From Synchiropus splendidus (Eukaryota > Chordata > Actinopteri > Syngnathiformes > Callionymidae): DNA of 64,000 bases. A model generated the notes under the pieces. That model searched no databases. It had not been told where the DNA came from and saw only the letters and a list, made by a program, of their open reading frames with translations. The DNA lies in assembly GCF_027744825.2 (NCBI RefSeq), contig NC_071334.1:40773437-40837436 (forward strand), given 5' to 3'. Positions 44,372 to 56,229 of the stretch are shown in pieces; position 1 is the stretch's first letter, and each line of letters starts with the position of its first letter. The position numbers and the translations under genes were made by a program.

Positions 44372-44572
44372 TTTCAGGTGAAGTGCTTGCTGTGCTTGAA
44401 GGAGCTGAGTTACACAAACAACACCACATGCATGTTGAGGCACTACCGAGCCTTGAATGAAAATGAACGTGCACAACCTGCGCCAAGTAATAACCCACAA
44501 TCATTTAAAATGCCATGTCCCTCACTGTGGCCGAAACATAACAACATGATCGAATGTAATGTGTCTGTGTAG
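44372..44572 (+). pseudogene. hAT transposase BED-finger fragment
   Basis: [23 protein letters not shown] fits the BED zinc finger (C-x2-C ... H) at the N-terminus of hAT/ZBED transposases. The last His of the module is replaced or displaced. It joins the sushi element without a gap. The remaining frame is short. Confidence 0.6.
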
Positions 44573-44769
44573 GTACCAGGAAACATGCTGTGGATCAGGC
44601 TTCGGTTGACATGGTTGTGAAGGATTCCCAGTCTTTCACACTGGTGGAAGATCAGGGATTTGGGAGCCTCCTGGATCTCCTCGAGCCTACCTATTATTCC
44701 AACTAGACAGGTGAGTATTGTATATCCATAATGTATGCTGTTTGTTGTATGGTAAATGACAGGTGCCAT

Positions 44770-44970
44770 AGTAGTGGGCAGCAGTAGATCAGGTGGTTGA
44801 GCAGGTTGTCCAATGACTGCAGGGTTGGCGGTTCAAATCCCGCTGCCACCAAGTTGCTTTCATAGTGTCATTGGGTTAGACCTAATCTCCCTCACCTCAT
44901 GTGAATGAACTCTGAGGTGCTTTGAGTGTCATGAAAAGCGCTATATAAATCTGAGGCATTATTGTTTATT
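44770..44970 (+). repeat. tRNA-derived SINE
   Basis: The head resembles a tRNA gene: AGCAGTAGATCAGGTGGTTGAG as A-box region and GGTTCAAATCC as B box, closing with CGCTGCCACC. The tail AAAAGCGCTATATAAAT is a widespread LINE-derived end in fish SINEs. Lies in the intron-like gap of the hAT fragment. Confidence 0.75.
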
Positions 44971-44993
44971 TTATTTTCCAGGCTCTTAAGGCA

Positions 44994-45254
44994 ATGGTCG
45001 AGGAGAGATTCCATGCCGAAATGCAGAAGGCAAAAGAAGAGGTCCAGAAAGCTAAAGCTTGCAGTCTGACTGCAGACATGTGGACCTCTATGAACATGGA
45101 GGCCTATCTTGGTGTGACGTGTAACTTTATTACTGAGGAGGACACTCTCAACACCATCCTGCTGGGAGTGGAACATTTTCCACAGAGCCACACTGCAGAG
45201 AACTTAGCCCAGGCAAAGACAAAAATTATGGCAGAATGGGGAATAAAAGATTAG
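44994..45254 (+). pseudogene. hAT transposase catalytic-domain fragment
   Basis: SLTADMWTSMNMEAYLGVTCNFI is the first catalytic-Asp block of hAT transposases (ZBED type), followed by FPQSHTAENLAQ. The frame stops at 45254 and the rest of the domain is absent nearby. Confidence 0.75.
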
Positions 45255-46420
45255 GTCAAATGACTATCAAAAGTTTCAATATTGTCATTCATTCAGCTGC
45301 TCTCACTGTCATGGCCCCTCACACCATGCTTTTATTTTGTCAGCTACTTCCTGTGTGTGTGTCTTTAACTCTCTTGACAGTGTCGGGCGCGATCAGCAGC
45401 TGCAATCAATTTCTCACTGATGAACCTCCACCTCTTAAGGAGAAGCTGGAGGTTGATGCAGCTCCACATCGTGAATGTTTCTACACCGTGGTTTGCTTTT
45501 GGACTCCTGTTCTGAATATTTTGGCCTTTTACTTCCACATATTTTTTTTCTTCCTGGATTGCCCTTTTTTTGCCTTTGTGCCTGAGAATTTTTGTAAGTT
45601 TATTCTATTTGATGTTTTCTTGTTTCTTAGTTCCTTGTCACTCGTGCCCGACCTGTTGTCAGTGTCTTTCTGGACTCTTTTGATGCTCCCTGGATTTCAG
45701 TTGAGCTTGCTCTGTTGGAGTTCCTCTTAGTTATTTGTTTGGACTCGGGCCATGCCCCATTTGTGTTGGCTCTTGTCTTGGACTCTTTGTGGGCATATTG
45801 GTATCAGACTTTCTATACTTCCTGCGCTTGGCTTCTCCACATTGTCTGAGCCGTGACACTCTCACTGCCTTTGCACCTTCAGGTCACTAAGTGGTGACTT
45901 TGTAATAGAACTGAACTTGAAGTTGGGTAGGGCTTATAGACTGACTATCTCTGAGATCTCAACAATGACAATATAGCAAATCCTGATCCTGAAATAAATA
46001 ATCCATCAAATGTAACAGGAAAATAAAACGGGGAAAGGTAAATGCATGCTGAAAAAAAATGGACACGTTTGTCATTAATGGCAGATCTAACAACAATTTG
46101 TGATGAGTCATTGAAATGCCTGAGCTTGGGTTGAGTGCAGTTCACCTCTCCCTCAAAGTATTTTTTCATTTTGTGATGGAAACCACAGATTTTTTTTTTC
46201 TTTTTCAAAGAAGTGGGGCGAATGTGATAATACATTGGGTGGGCGCACATGGAGCTGAGGTACGCGATGCAGGTGCTGCAGGCCACAGCTAACTTTAGCT
46301 CACTCTAAATACGTTTAGTAAATCACAAATGACTAATTGTACAGCTATAACCGAAATGTAACTTTACTCTGAGCACAGAGTTTTAGGTACACTCACCAGC
46401 GAACAAACACACAAGGTGTA
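45255..46420. other. Unrecognised sequence
   Basis: T-rich stretches and short ORFs, nothing supported as a gene. Might include LTR-like sequence (45,300-45,900), without firm evidence. Confidence 0.4.
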
Positions 46421-46665
46421 GTGATGGGTGAATGAGGCATCATAAAGCGTTTCGACACAATGACACACTGTGTTGATACTGTGTCACTGAATGCTGACAC
46501 CTGCTGGACATAAAAAAATCCCTGCAGCCACCTACCTGACAGACTGAATTGACACTGATTTGGTGAACTACTGTATACAATGACATCATTTTTCCAATGT
46601 TTTTAAATTTTCTCAATTAAATTATACCTTGAAATTAATTTGAATTAGAATGGAAGGAGACAAGG
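46421..46665 (+). repeat. hAT-like terminal sequence, copy 2
   Basis: Starts TAGTGATGGGTGAATGAGG and shares its body with 27830-28135 in inverse orientation. Likely the 5' end of an hAT element whose C-terminal transposase piece is at 52267. Confidence 0.6.
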
Positions 46666-46675
46666 CTTGGAAATG

Positions 46676-46828
<153 letters not shown>

Positions 46829-47335
46829 CCACAAGGGGTTAGTGAAAGGATGCTCTTGACTATTATTCTAGTGAGTTTTCACTTTGGAATTGGCTAGCGT
46901 CCACTTCAAAGTACTTTTGTAAAAGTTCTTGTAATGCAGTCCCACAGGAGATGAATGAGATGGAATACAGTGAAACAAGAGAGCCATCACAAATGAACAT
47001 GACAGGCCTCCTCACTGCTTGAGTTACATACAGCCTTATGGTACGTACAGACCAAACGCGACTTCCACGAGCGACACGACTGATTTGCATAGAAAGTCAA
47101 TAGGGTTGGGCGACTGACGGCGACCAGCGGCGACCAACATGGCAGCGACACGACTGGGGTGTGCAACGCTACAAGATTTGAGCTACATACGGCGACTCCG
47201 GCTACTCAAGACGACAAAACTGGGGTACAGCGACAGCCGCAGAAGTTCACCACCTGCGGAGCGTTGACCAATCAGAGACCAGATCCGCGAGTGACGTAAC
47301 GCATGAGGGGGAAATTGGAAAAGAAAAGGGAAAAA

Positions 47336-48446
47336 ATGGAGGACACGCTGATTTCTGCGGTGGTTGCATGCCCGGTCATTTACGACCCGCAATGCCCATT
47401 TTACCGGGATAGAAACAGAAAGGAACTTGCCTGGAGGGAAGTCAGCAAAACCATTGACGTCCCCGGTGAGTTGTGACATTCATCATTTTGCTTAATATAC
47501 GTAGCGCACGCGCTATAGTGGCTGTATCGTCGGGATATTAAACATAAATATTTACTTTTCCTTCAGTGGAAATCTGCCAAAAAAATAGAAGGGACTCAGG
47601 GATATGTACATGAGAGAGAAGAGGAAGGCCATGGAGAAAAAGAGTGGGTCAGCGGCATCTAGCCAGGGAAAGTGGAGGAGGTTCGCCGTCCTCTCCTTCC
47701 TGGACCCCTTCATCACCCCGAGGGAGACGTCGGGGAACATGACTGCAGCAGCAGCAGGTAATAGTTGTTGTTGAAAATGTAAATACTCGCTATTTTAAAG
47801 TGTAATGAGCTTTCTGAATAGGAAATATAATCACACTATGTTCTCATTTTACAGAAACATGCCATCATGTTGATGAGGAAGAGGAGGAATTTGAAGAAAC
47901 CTTTGATGAAGGTACAGAGGTGGAACCTCCTGCTTCCTCATCTGCTGCTGCTGCTGCTGCTGCTGCGTCAGCTCCTCCACCTTCACCTGCCGCTGACCCA
48001 TCCACATCCTCTGCTGGTCCCCCAAGTATGTATAAAAATAATTTTTATGCATTCAATATTAAGTGATTGTACTATTATTAAAATGTTTCAACTCCATAAC
48101 ATAAATTGTCATAGCAACATCATTTTACTTGTCATTTATCTGTGATTTATGATATACAGATTATTATTAGTAATCATTGACTTATATAATTGAAATCAAT
48201 ATATTCCTTATTTACAGAACAAAAAAGGAAGAGGTCGTCCACCTCATCCGTGGAAGAAGAGGACAGAGAGTTGCGACGGGTTCTCCTCGCTTCTCTGTCC
48301 AAACTCCCTGCTCCACCTCCCTCAGCAGAGGAGTCATTTTTGCTGAGCCTGGTTCCTATGATCCAGAGATTGTCGTTAGAAAAAAAGGGGCTTTACTTTT
48401 GGACATCCACAATTTAGTTTATGAACGCACTAGGGAAGCTAATTAG
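47336..48446 (+). pseudogene. Harbinger MADF-BESS protein, four exons
   Basis: Exon 1 (47336-47465) encodes the MADF start, ISAVVACPVIYDPQCPFYRD, and ends at a GTGAGT donor. Exon 2 (47567-47757) has MYMREKRKAMEKKSGS and FAVLSFLDPF, the rest of MADF, but with a stop near 47589 and a shift in the A-run before it. Exon 3 (47855-48025) is acidic then Ala/Pro-rich. Exon 4 (48218-48446) has basic KRKRSS and the BESS-like EESFLLSLVPMIQRL, with a shift in an A-run near 48385. All introns have GT-AG ends. In Harbinger elements such a protein binds the termini and helps import or recruit the transposase. Confidence 0.75.
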
Positions 48447-48854
48447 GTTATTCAATTATGTTCTTGTTTAATTTCTTTTATTTATTTATGTATTTTTGAT
48501 TTCCAATTTCTGGATCATAGGAACCAGGCTCCCTGTCCTTCCTCTTCTCTCTCAAGTCCTTCGTTCCTCCAAGCAAGCTCCTTTCATAAAGAGTCTATAT
48601 GAGTTGTGTATGTACAGGAATGTGTCTTTTTGTTAATAAATGTTTTGAATGGGAACCTTGGTCTTTTTGTAGAAATGCTTAGTTTCAAGTTCAGAAACTG
48701 AAAAACACAGTGCAAAACTCAACAATTCAAGTTAAACAAAATGGACACAGTTTTATTTTATTGCAGACATGATAAATAATATGCAAAGAACTTATGCTCT
48801 TTTGAAATAGGTGTGTGGCTCTTAAAAGAGCCGTTGTGGTGCACTGAATGTGCT

Positions 48855-49787
48855 CTAGGTGGTTGGCTGCCATGGAACTGTCCCCTCTGCAGAGAAGTAC
48901 TGCACAAAGGTTTCCCTCACCCGGAGAGCTTCCCTGCTCTGGTTGTTCGCTGCAACACGACCCAGACCTGGAAGTGACTCGCCTGCATGAAATGGCACGC
49001 TCTGTCTTGCTGATGCATCCCCTGTTGACATCCGTAGGTAATTGTGAAGAACACACGTAGCCTTCACGCACTTCTTCATAACATCAGGATGGACATCAAT
49101 GACGCGCCTAAACAACCTCCACTGTGATGATAGAATGCCAAAAGCATTCTCAACACCCAGCCGGGCCCTGGCCAGACGGTAGTTGTACACACGTCGCTCA
49201 GGAGGGAGGGTGCGCCCAGGGAATGGTCTCATGAGGTTCTTCCGCAGGGGAAAAGCCTCATCTGCCACAAACACATATGGCTGCGGTCCTCTGTGGCCAT
49301 CTCCGGGAAGTGGACGGTCAGCAGGCAGGGAGAGAGAACCGGATCTTAGAGCCTGACCAAAGGCTGAATTTGCCAGGATCCCACCATTGCTACTTCTCCT
49401 GTACCCACCAACATCAATCACTCTGAAGCAGTATTTGGAGTCTACAACTGCAAGGAGAACTAGAGAAAAAGTTCCCTTGTAGTTGTAAAAAAGAGACCCT
49501 GAGTTTGGTGGGGATTTCATAATGATGTGTTTCCCATCCAGGGCCCCACAGCAAAGCGGAAAGTTCCATCGCTCTTCAAATTGTTGAGCAATGGACTGCC
49601 ACTTGGCTGTGGAGGGCACAGCCATGAACTCCCCCACAAGGCAATCCCAAATGGCAGCTGCAACTTCTGGGACAATTCCTTGGACAGTTGACACACCAAC
49701 ACGGAAGCTGTTGGCGATGGTCCTGAAGGAATCTCCAGTTGCAAGATACCTGCAAAATTGAATAAATACTTGTGAATACATAAACAC
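48855..49787 (-). CDS. Harbinger DDE transposase, main exon
   Basis: Open for 310 codons in reverse; a splice acceptor (TTTGCAG in the gene's direction) near 49750 marks the real exon start at YLATGDSFRTIANSF. DDE blocks follow: CCGALDGKHI (first Asp), LVLLAVVDSKYCF (second Asp), and VFVADEAFPLRKN with VYNYRLARARLGVENAFG, the HARBI1-type signature around the catalytic Glu. The catalytic domain looks complete. The upstream exon that should supply the helical N-terminus is missing, so this copy may be inactive. It faces the MADF-BESS gene. Confidence 0.88.
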   Translation of the reverse strand: MFMYSQVFIQFCRYLATGDSFRTIANSFRVGVSTVQGIVPEVAAAIWDCLVGEFMAVPSTAKWQSIAQQFEERWNFPLCCGALDGKHIIMKSPPNSGSLFYNYKGTFSLVLLAVVDSKYCFRVIDVGGYRRSSNGGILANSAFGQALRSGSLSLPADRPLPGDGHRGPQPYVFVADEAFPLRKNLMRPFPGRTLPPERRVYNYRLARARLGVENAFGILSSQWRLFRRVIDVHPDVMKKCVKATCVLHNYLRMSTGDASARQSVPFHAGESLPGLGRVAANNQSREALRVRETFVQYFSAEGTVPWQPTT

Positions 49788-50049
49788 AAATACTGTTTAT
49801 ATATTCATCTACATGAATATGTAAGCATGAGAACAGAAAATAAATATTAATCTTAAAACAGTACCTTCACACAAAACATATTGACTTTATAACTGTTGAA
49901 TTAAGTTTTCGCCACTGAGTGGCGCCCACTGACAATAATCAAAAAGTTTTTATTTTAAACATCCACTTGTCAGAATATATTATAGAGGTTTACAGTCTGT
50001 GTATCTTCCAAATGACGTCATGTATACAGTCATTGCTACTGTAACCACG

Positions 50050-50052
<3 letters not shown>

Positions 50053-50145
<93 letters not shown>
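50053..50145. repeat. TA dinucleotide microsatellite inside Harbinger A
   Basis: About 46 TA units where the first transposase exon would be expected. Confidence 0.95.
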
Positions 50146-50147
<2 letters not shown>

Positions 50148-50251
50148 ATCCGGACAGGTGGCGACTAATGACGACAGGAGCAATCTACCTGCTGCTGCTG
50201 ACTGGCGCTACAGCGACTGAAAAGTCGCGTTCGGTGTGTACGTACCTTTAG

Positions 50252-50820
50252 GAAAACTGTTTGGAATGCCTGCAGGAAATATGGCACACCTCACCGCATC
50301 AGCTTTCAGGGTGTGCTCATCTTTTATGTCGATGGTGAAGGTGACAGGGCAATCCTCAAATCGGCAATAACCAGAGCATTTAAAAAGTTAACTGGTTTTA
50401 GGGGAATGTAATGTTTTCGATGAGTGCTGTTTAAATGTAAAGCTGCAATGTGGATGGACTGTTATAATTCCTTTCGAAACGACATCAGTCCATTGCAGCC
50501 CAGTAAAGTCTCGTCCTTTTTGAGTTTTCCTTAAGTCAAGCCATTCCTTTTTGTCGACAAACAAACAACAACAAAAAAGCGGGGCAGACGTGGCATTTGA
50601 CATATGAAATGTGGTTCTTTATCACTGGGATCTGATGATGTGGTCAGAGGGTCCATGTCATTACCCTATAAATAGAATAATGAATAATTTAATTTCCATC
50701 AATGCCATATGAATTTGGGGAAACATACATCTACATAAACATAAAATCTAGATAATAAACAAATCTTGAAATACTTTTACCATTAAGGCTAGACATTCAG
50801 GCTCCTTTATGGCGAAGACA

Positions 50821-50821
<1 letters not shown>
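50252..50821. other. Unrecognised sequence
   Basis: Nothing supported as a gene; short ORFs only. Confidence 0.4.

Positions 50822-50901
<80 letters not shown>
50822..50901. repeat. TA dinucleotide microsatellite
   Basis: About 40 TA units. Confidence 0.95.
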
Positions 50902-50902
<1 letters not shown>

Positions 50903-52266
50903 TGGGACTTTGACCAATCAATTACGATTAATTAATTACAACATCATTACAATTAATTAAAACTTTAATTTTTTTTTTTTTTTTTTGTAATTTAACAGTT
51001 TGCTCTCCAGACAACAGGGAACCTTTGTAAGTGCAGGAGTTCCTGGTCCATTGATCACATTGACGCACAAGACACGTGGCAGCTAGGATGATAACAACAA
51101 CAAACATGGAGGAATCCCTGAACAAAAGCAAACAAAAACACCTGTTTGCTTTTGTTCAGGGAGGTTTTTCACTACACAATGGCAAGGGTTTCCACTACTA
51201 CACTACAAATATTTTCAAGACGTTAAAAGAGGTTTTGTTTCAAAAAGGTGATATAAAAACTTGAAAATAGACACCATTATGATTTATTGTGCTATTGTCA
51301 AACTGAAAATAAACAATATTTTGTTGATTAAATGTATGTATGGCTCGATCATTCGTTTCAGTAATATACCAAATTCATCCAAATTGAAAAATGTGGCTTC
51401 ATGTGGCAAATATTCTTATACCATTAAACAATGATTAATTGAGATTAATTCATCACAAATTCTGTCATTAACTCAATTTTTTTTTAACCGAATCCCACCC
51501 CTTTACTTACAGAATTCTATAAAAAAAAAAAAAATAAATAAAATAAAAACACATGTATGGTAGCCAGGTATCCTGAATGTGAATCCAATGAAAGATTCCA
51601 CTAACCCCTTGTGGTATTTTTAATATTTTTTTTTTAAATATGCATGTTATGTGACAATGTGTGTATTTATTTGTAAAAGACGTAGAAGCCATATTCTTAC
51701 AATACATAAAGTCAATTTATTTCAGAACACACCACATTGTTTTCAGTCATCTCAGTAAAACACAACAAACATATCGACACATTCAACACTTCACTGGAGC
51801 TTTCGGTGTCGCTACCATAACTGCACAAATAGACACACTTTTTTTTTTTTGAAAAGGCGGGATGGGTATATGTAGATTGCAGGCTTGCGTGATGCCAGTG
51901 TTTTTATTCATGTCACAACAATCAGTTTACCAGTTTGCTTCGCGTTCTTGCCTTAACACGCCTTGCTAGTGATGAGGGTTAGGTTAGGCTAACCCTAACG
52001 CCAACTCTACACCGGTTAAGCACAATGTGAAGCCGTGCCTTGTTGCCATTAAGTTATATCCTTTCACATATATATATATGGACAACAGGAAAGCACAGTC
52101 GTACTGTATCTCATGTCTGCCATTATTCACTCTATCACTCACTGGATGCTCAAAATCAGGCAATGACAAATGAGGGAAGTTGTATTTATATGAAGAAGTG
52201 CATTTTTTAACAACATTTGTTATCCCAATGTTGTCAAAATATTTGTTTTCATTTGTTATACCGTTA
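50902..52266. other. AT-rich region with palindrome, no gene
   Basis: No ORF with a family match. It includes a perfect 19-bp hairpin (51116-51161) and a 22-bp segment (51599-51620) that is the exact reverse complement of 46823-46844. Confidence 0.5.
51116..51161. repeat. Perfect 19-bp inverted repeat, 8-nt loop
   Basis: CCCTGAACAAAAGCAAACA, then AAAACACC, then its exact reverse complement. The stem has no mismatch. Confidence 0.95.
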
Positions 52267-52407
52267 CAGGTGCCGATATACTTTGTAGGGCAGCCTCTTC
52301 TGAAGACTGAGAGTCTCCTTTCTTGGTGGAAGGCAAATGAACGCCTCTTCTCAGCAACTGGAAATATCATCTCAAAGAAGAGAGCCAGCTCAACATACCA
52401 GCCTTAA
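52267..52407 (+). pseudogene. hAT transposase C-terminal fragment
   Basis: LLSWWKANERLFSATGNIISKKRASS fuses the WWK motif directly to the ERLFSA.G.....KR motif of the hAT dimerisation domain. The ~25 residues that normally separate them are deleted. Ends at a TAA. Confidence 0.75.
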
Positions 52408-53724
52408 TTTTCAGATGGCACACTTCTTCTGATTTGAACAAACATGTCAGTGAAGCCTCATGTCAATTTTTAGAGCGCCACCTACTGAGCTGTGAAAATA
52501 ATGGCAGTATTTCATGAAGCCTTGGCAGAACTTCACTTCTGCTGTTGCAGAGAGTGTAGGACCACCATAACTCAATTAAAAACTGGTTTGACTCAGAGCA
52601 CAAAACTGAGAGTTGGTTTTCAACCACACGTCAACTCAAGACATTGTCATCAAGGGTTTGTGAGACTTTTGCGTTTGTTCAGCACTTTTTATCAGAGGTT
52701 GCAATCCGAGTTCCAGAGGGGTGGATAATACGGTGGAAATCACAGGCAAGTTGTCAGGGTTCCTCTCTGTAAGAAGCCAAAGTGGTTTCTGCTCTGTTTC
52801 AAGCAGAGGACCTTCCACACATTGGGCAGATGTGATAACCACCACACTACAGATACATGACAAGCATTTTTTTCACATGATGGCATGAAAGACACCGAAC
52901 CACCGAGTGCCAACAGTTCAAGCATTTTTTAATGAACGCACTGATGAACGGAACATGACAGGTAGTAGTGAGCATTGTTGAGATGAACTGTGATAACTCA
53001 AAGTTTCAAATCACACCCCAAACTGATCGTTGTTCTTGAACCAAAGGCATTAACCCTGTGGTGGGCAAACTGTTCCTCAAAGGGCCGGGTTGGGAAGTTC
53101 ACGTCTCTGACAACCCAGTCTCACTGAAAAACGTGCGATGACGTTTGTCAATCCATTTGACAGAAATGTCTCAAAAAACGTCACCTTGGTACATTTTACT
53201 TCTCAATAGCTTTCAGGTTTCTCCCCTGTCTGAACCCAAAATATGGTGAACATCCGTTCTATTTTTCATTTTATTTTTTAGTGTGGGTCTCGATGAACTA
53301 CTTGTATTGTGACGTTTGCTCATCTCGCCTGCAATTCTTATGTAAATTGCTAATTTTATAATAATAAAAGTGTCTGTTGCTCGCATTTCTACGGACAATT
53401 TATTCTTTATTGTCATACTACCCACTCAGTTTATGTATATGACACTTGTTTCTATTTTTTTTTCTTTGTTTTGTTTTGGCCCAAATTCTTTTGTGGGTGT
53501 CATTGAAATAGTATTATGACGTTTGCACATGTTGCCTGTTATTCCACAGAACATTGCAAGATTTAAAAATAATGAAAAGCTTTTGTTATGTTTTGACGTC
53601 ACGCTATATTCTTTGCCTTCGTGTTACCTGATCGGTTAATGTATATGATGCTTAGATTTTTCCGTTTCGACCCAGACTCTTTCGTGGGTCTTGATGAAAT
53701 AGTAGTATAGAGGGTTTTCACGGC
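52408..53724. other. Unrecognised sequence
   Basis: No supported gene. Two related segments at about 53,200-53,500 and 53,510-53,700 share phrases such as GTGGGT..TGATGAA and TGACGTTTGC, suggesting a decayed tandem repeat. Confidence 0.4.
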
Positions 53725-54950
53725 ATGGCCGTCAACATGTCGCTCTTGGCCTGCTCGATGGACAGGATGCTGTATAGCAAAGAGGACCTGACTAGGGAGG
53801 AGCTACAGGAGGCCCAGGTAACGATGGCGGCCTTCCTACAAGGTGAGGGGATCACCGAACATTTGGAGAAGCTGGAGAGCTCACGGAAGACGGCGGCCCC
53901 GCTTTCCGGCATGCTGAAAGTGGGCACGGAGAAGAGGCAGGCGCCTCCTCCGTGCAAGCGGCCTAGTCCCCAGTCCGATTGCAGTGAGGACCGAAGGGGT
54001 CCATGCCAGGAGGAGAGAAGTGAGGACCGGAGGCGGGAACCATCACGGACCCACGAACAGGAGGTGAGCTAGCCGAGACCAGGCCCTTCTAGCAGCGGTG
54101 CTCCACGGAGGGAGGAGACGAAAGACTTCTTCAGTGCAGGAGAGAGAATGTCTCGACCAGGAAGTCTCGTCTTTATTTTAAAAAAAAAGGGGTTGTGTCG
54201 AGAGTGGATCAGGAAGACATGGAGATGGGTTTTTTGATGATGAGGTGGCTCGATCAAATAGCGACAGCCAGAGACAACCCCCGTGTGAGAGCCTGCAATG
54301 TCATGTCGCGGCTCATGTCTGCAGCGCACCCAGTTCAGCTGCTTGAAGCTGGACCCAGTGAAGGACAAGAATCGCCGTCTGGTGCCGTCCGGACAGGCAC
54401 GTCGGGATCTGATGTTCTGGGACTCTCGAGCACGTCTGATAAGGGGCATGCCGATCGGTTGTGTCCCACGATATCTTCACATGTTCACAGACGCGTCCCT
54501 GTCGGGCTGGGGCAGGGCGCTGGACGGAGACAGCGTGGGCGGAGTCTGGTCAGGTCCGCCACATAAATGTTTTAGAGTTGATGGCGGTGGACCCAGTTCT
54601 TTGCCACTTTGCTCCTCGCGTGGAAAGGCACCATGTCATGATCAGGTCGGACAACTCGACTGCTGTAGCGTACCTGAACAGACAAGGGGGTGTCAAGTCA
54701 CCCGCTCTCCACAAGGTGGCAGCATCCATCTTAGTATGGACGGACAGTCATCTGCTGTCACTGATGCACGTCACGTCCCGGTGTTGCTCAATGTGGGAGC
54801 AGACAGTATGTCCCGAGGGGGTGCCCTGATGGAGGAGTGGGAGCTGTCGCCTCGAATTATAACATCTGTTTGGAGCCGGTTCGGATTACTGGTTGCAGAT
54901 CTGTTCGCTACAAAAGCGAATGCAAAATGTCCCCTCTGGTTCTCTTTGAG
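53725..54950 (+). pseudogene. Second DIRS element fragment: ORF1 piece joined to RT/RNase H end
   Basis: 53725-54072 reads NMSLLACSMDRMLYSKEDLTR, the counterpart of the ORF1 segment in the first DIRS (25067-25130). After a linker, 54195-54950 in several frames gives RACNVMSRLMSAAHPVQL (end of RT), MFTDASLSGWG and MIRSDNSTAVAYLNRQGG (RNase H), and GLLVADLFATKANAKCPLWFSL, all DIRS Pol wording. RT fingers and palm are deleted. Ends at about 54,950 in unrelated sequence. Confidence 0.75.
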
Positions 54951-56229
54951 GGCGTCGGACTGCACAGACCTAAACCTAACCATAACCCTTAATCTAGACT
55001 GTAGAAGTAAAAATTTTAAGTAGTTAAAAAATAAACTTTCATCACCTGTACGTGATATAACCATGGATGGATGCGCTTACCAGTAAACGTCAGTTGGTAA
55101 AACATGCGCAATTTCCGGTTCCAGTCCCAGAATTTCCGGCTGACCGCATCAGGCAGTGACAGTCTGTCTGTCCCTGGGGTCCTTGAAGCATCACGCAGTA
55201 GCATAGTAGCCGATGACAATGCCTGTTGAAAAATTAGTTGACCGTACGTTCGTGCACGCGCATGAATGCACGGCGAATAAGTTTCATTTATTTCCACGAA
55301 AATGTGGCACATTCACTAAACTGATTCGGACTAATTTAAACCAATAAAATGCATTTCTATATTATGAGTGTTCGCTCGTTTTTCTCTGTGAATTTGTCGG
55401 GAAAGATAAAAGAGAGCACAGGGGAACAAGAACCGGACAATGAATAAGAACCAAGCTTTTTTCCTGTCTAGCTATATTACATCATGACTCAGCGTGTTTC
55501 AATAAGGAGCATACATACATACCTATTATTCTGAGGAGAAGGCACTTGATCAGAGTGTATTTGCCGTCTGCAATATTCTGACTAGCAGACAGTGAATGAC
55601 AACGTTGACAATTACGAAGCCAGTTCGCTTCCGAGGTCGCTCTACCCTTCTGCCTTAAAGTGTAGCGGTCAGGTTGGAGTTGGGGCAGTGACACCACTCT
55701 CAGAATACGCCTCTGGGGGGCTCGCCCAGATAATTTGCACAGACGTAGGGATTGCTTAAAAGAGAGCTGGAGAGTCTGACTCGGGGATTTGTGACCGTTC
55801 ATACTGAAACCTGTCTTCTCAGAAAACATGAAAATAATGTATTTATGTCTAAATGTTACGCATTGTTGCTTTCCCAACTGCAATATGTTAAAATCGACTA
55901 AATACATCAACAGTGAAGGTGTATATTTGCATTAAATACCCACATGAAGTAATGACAAAACTGGACCCTTGGACTCTTGGTATTGACTGTTTGATTGGCT
56001 GATAACCACCTTGTCCAACCATCTGACTGTATTCTGAAAGAGCAAAAAGTGTGCATTTAAATGTTTTACAAAACATCAAGGCACATTCATGAACAGGATT
56101 ACCATTCAAAAAACATATCATAAGTGCTTCGTCTTGCTTCTCCAAATTATTCAATGGGTTCTGCAAAAGTCAGCAAGGTGTGGTGTTTGTAGTGAGAATT
56201 GCATCATTACCATATTAGGTCACGTGATG
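54951..56229. other. Unrecognised sequence
   Basis: Only short ORFs without family match on either strand. Confidence 0.4.

Larger units (their letters stand above)
47039..50248 (+). mobile_element. PIF/Harbinger element A
   Basis: Inverted ends GGTACGTAC(A)...CGCGAC and GTCGCG...GTACGTACC are flanked by the 3-bp duplication TTA (47036-47038, 50249-50251), as usual for Harbinger elements. It holds two genes facing each other: a MADF-BESS DNA-binding protein on the plus strand and a DDE transposase on the minus strand. The first transposase exon is missing and a TA microsatellite lies in its place. Confidence 0.9.

Noticed and set aside
44770..44850. Functional tRNA gene
   Set aside because: A and B boxes are present but the cloverleaf is imperfect and a SINE tail follows; a tRNA-derived SINE fits better.
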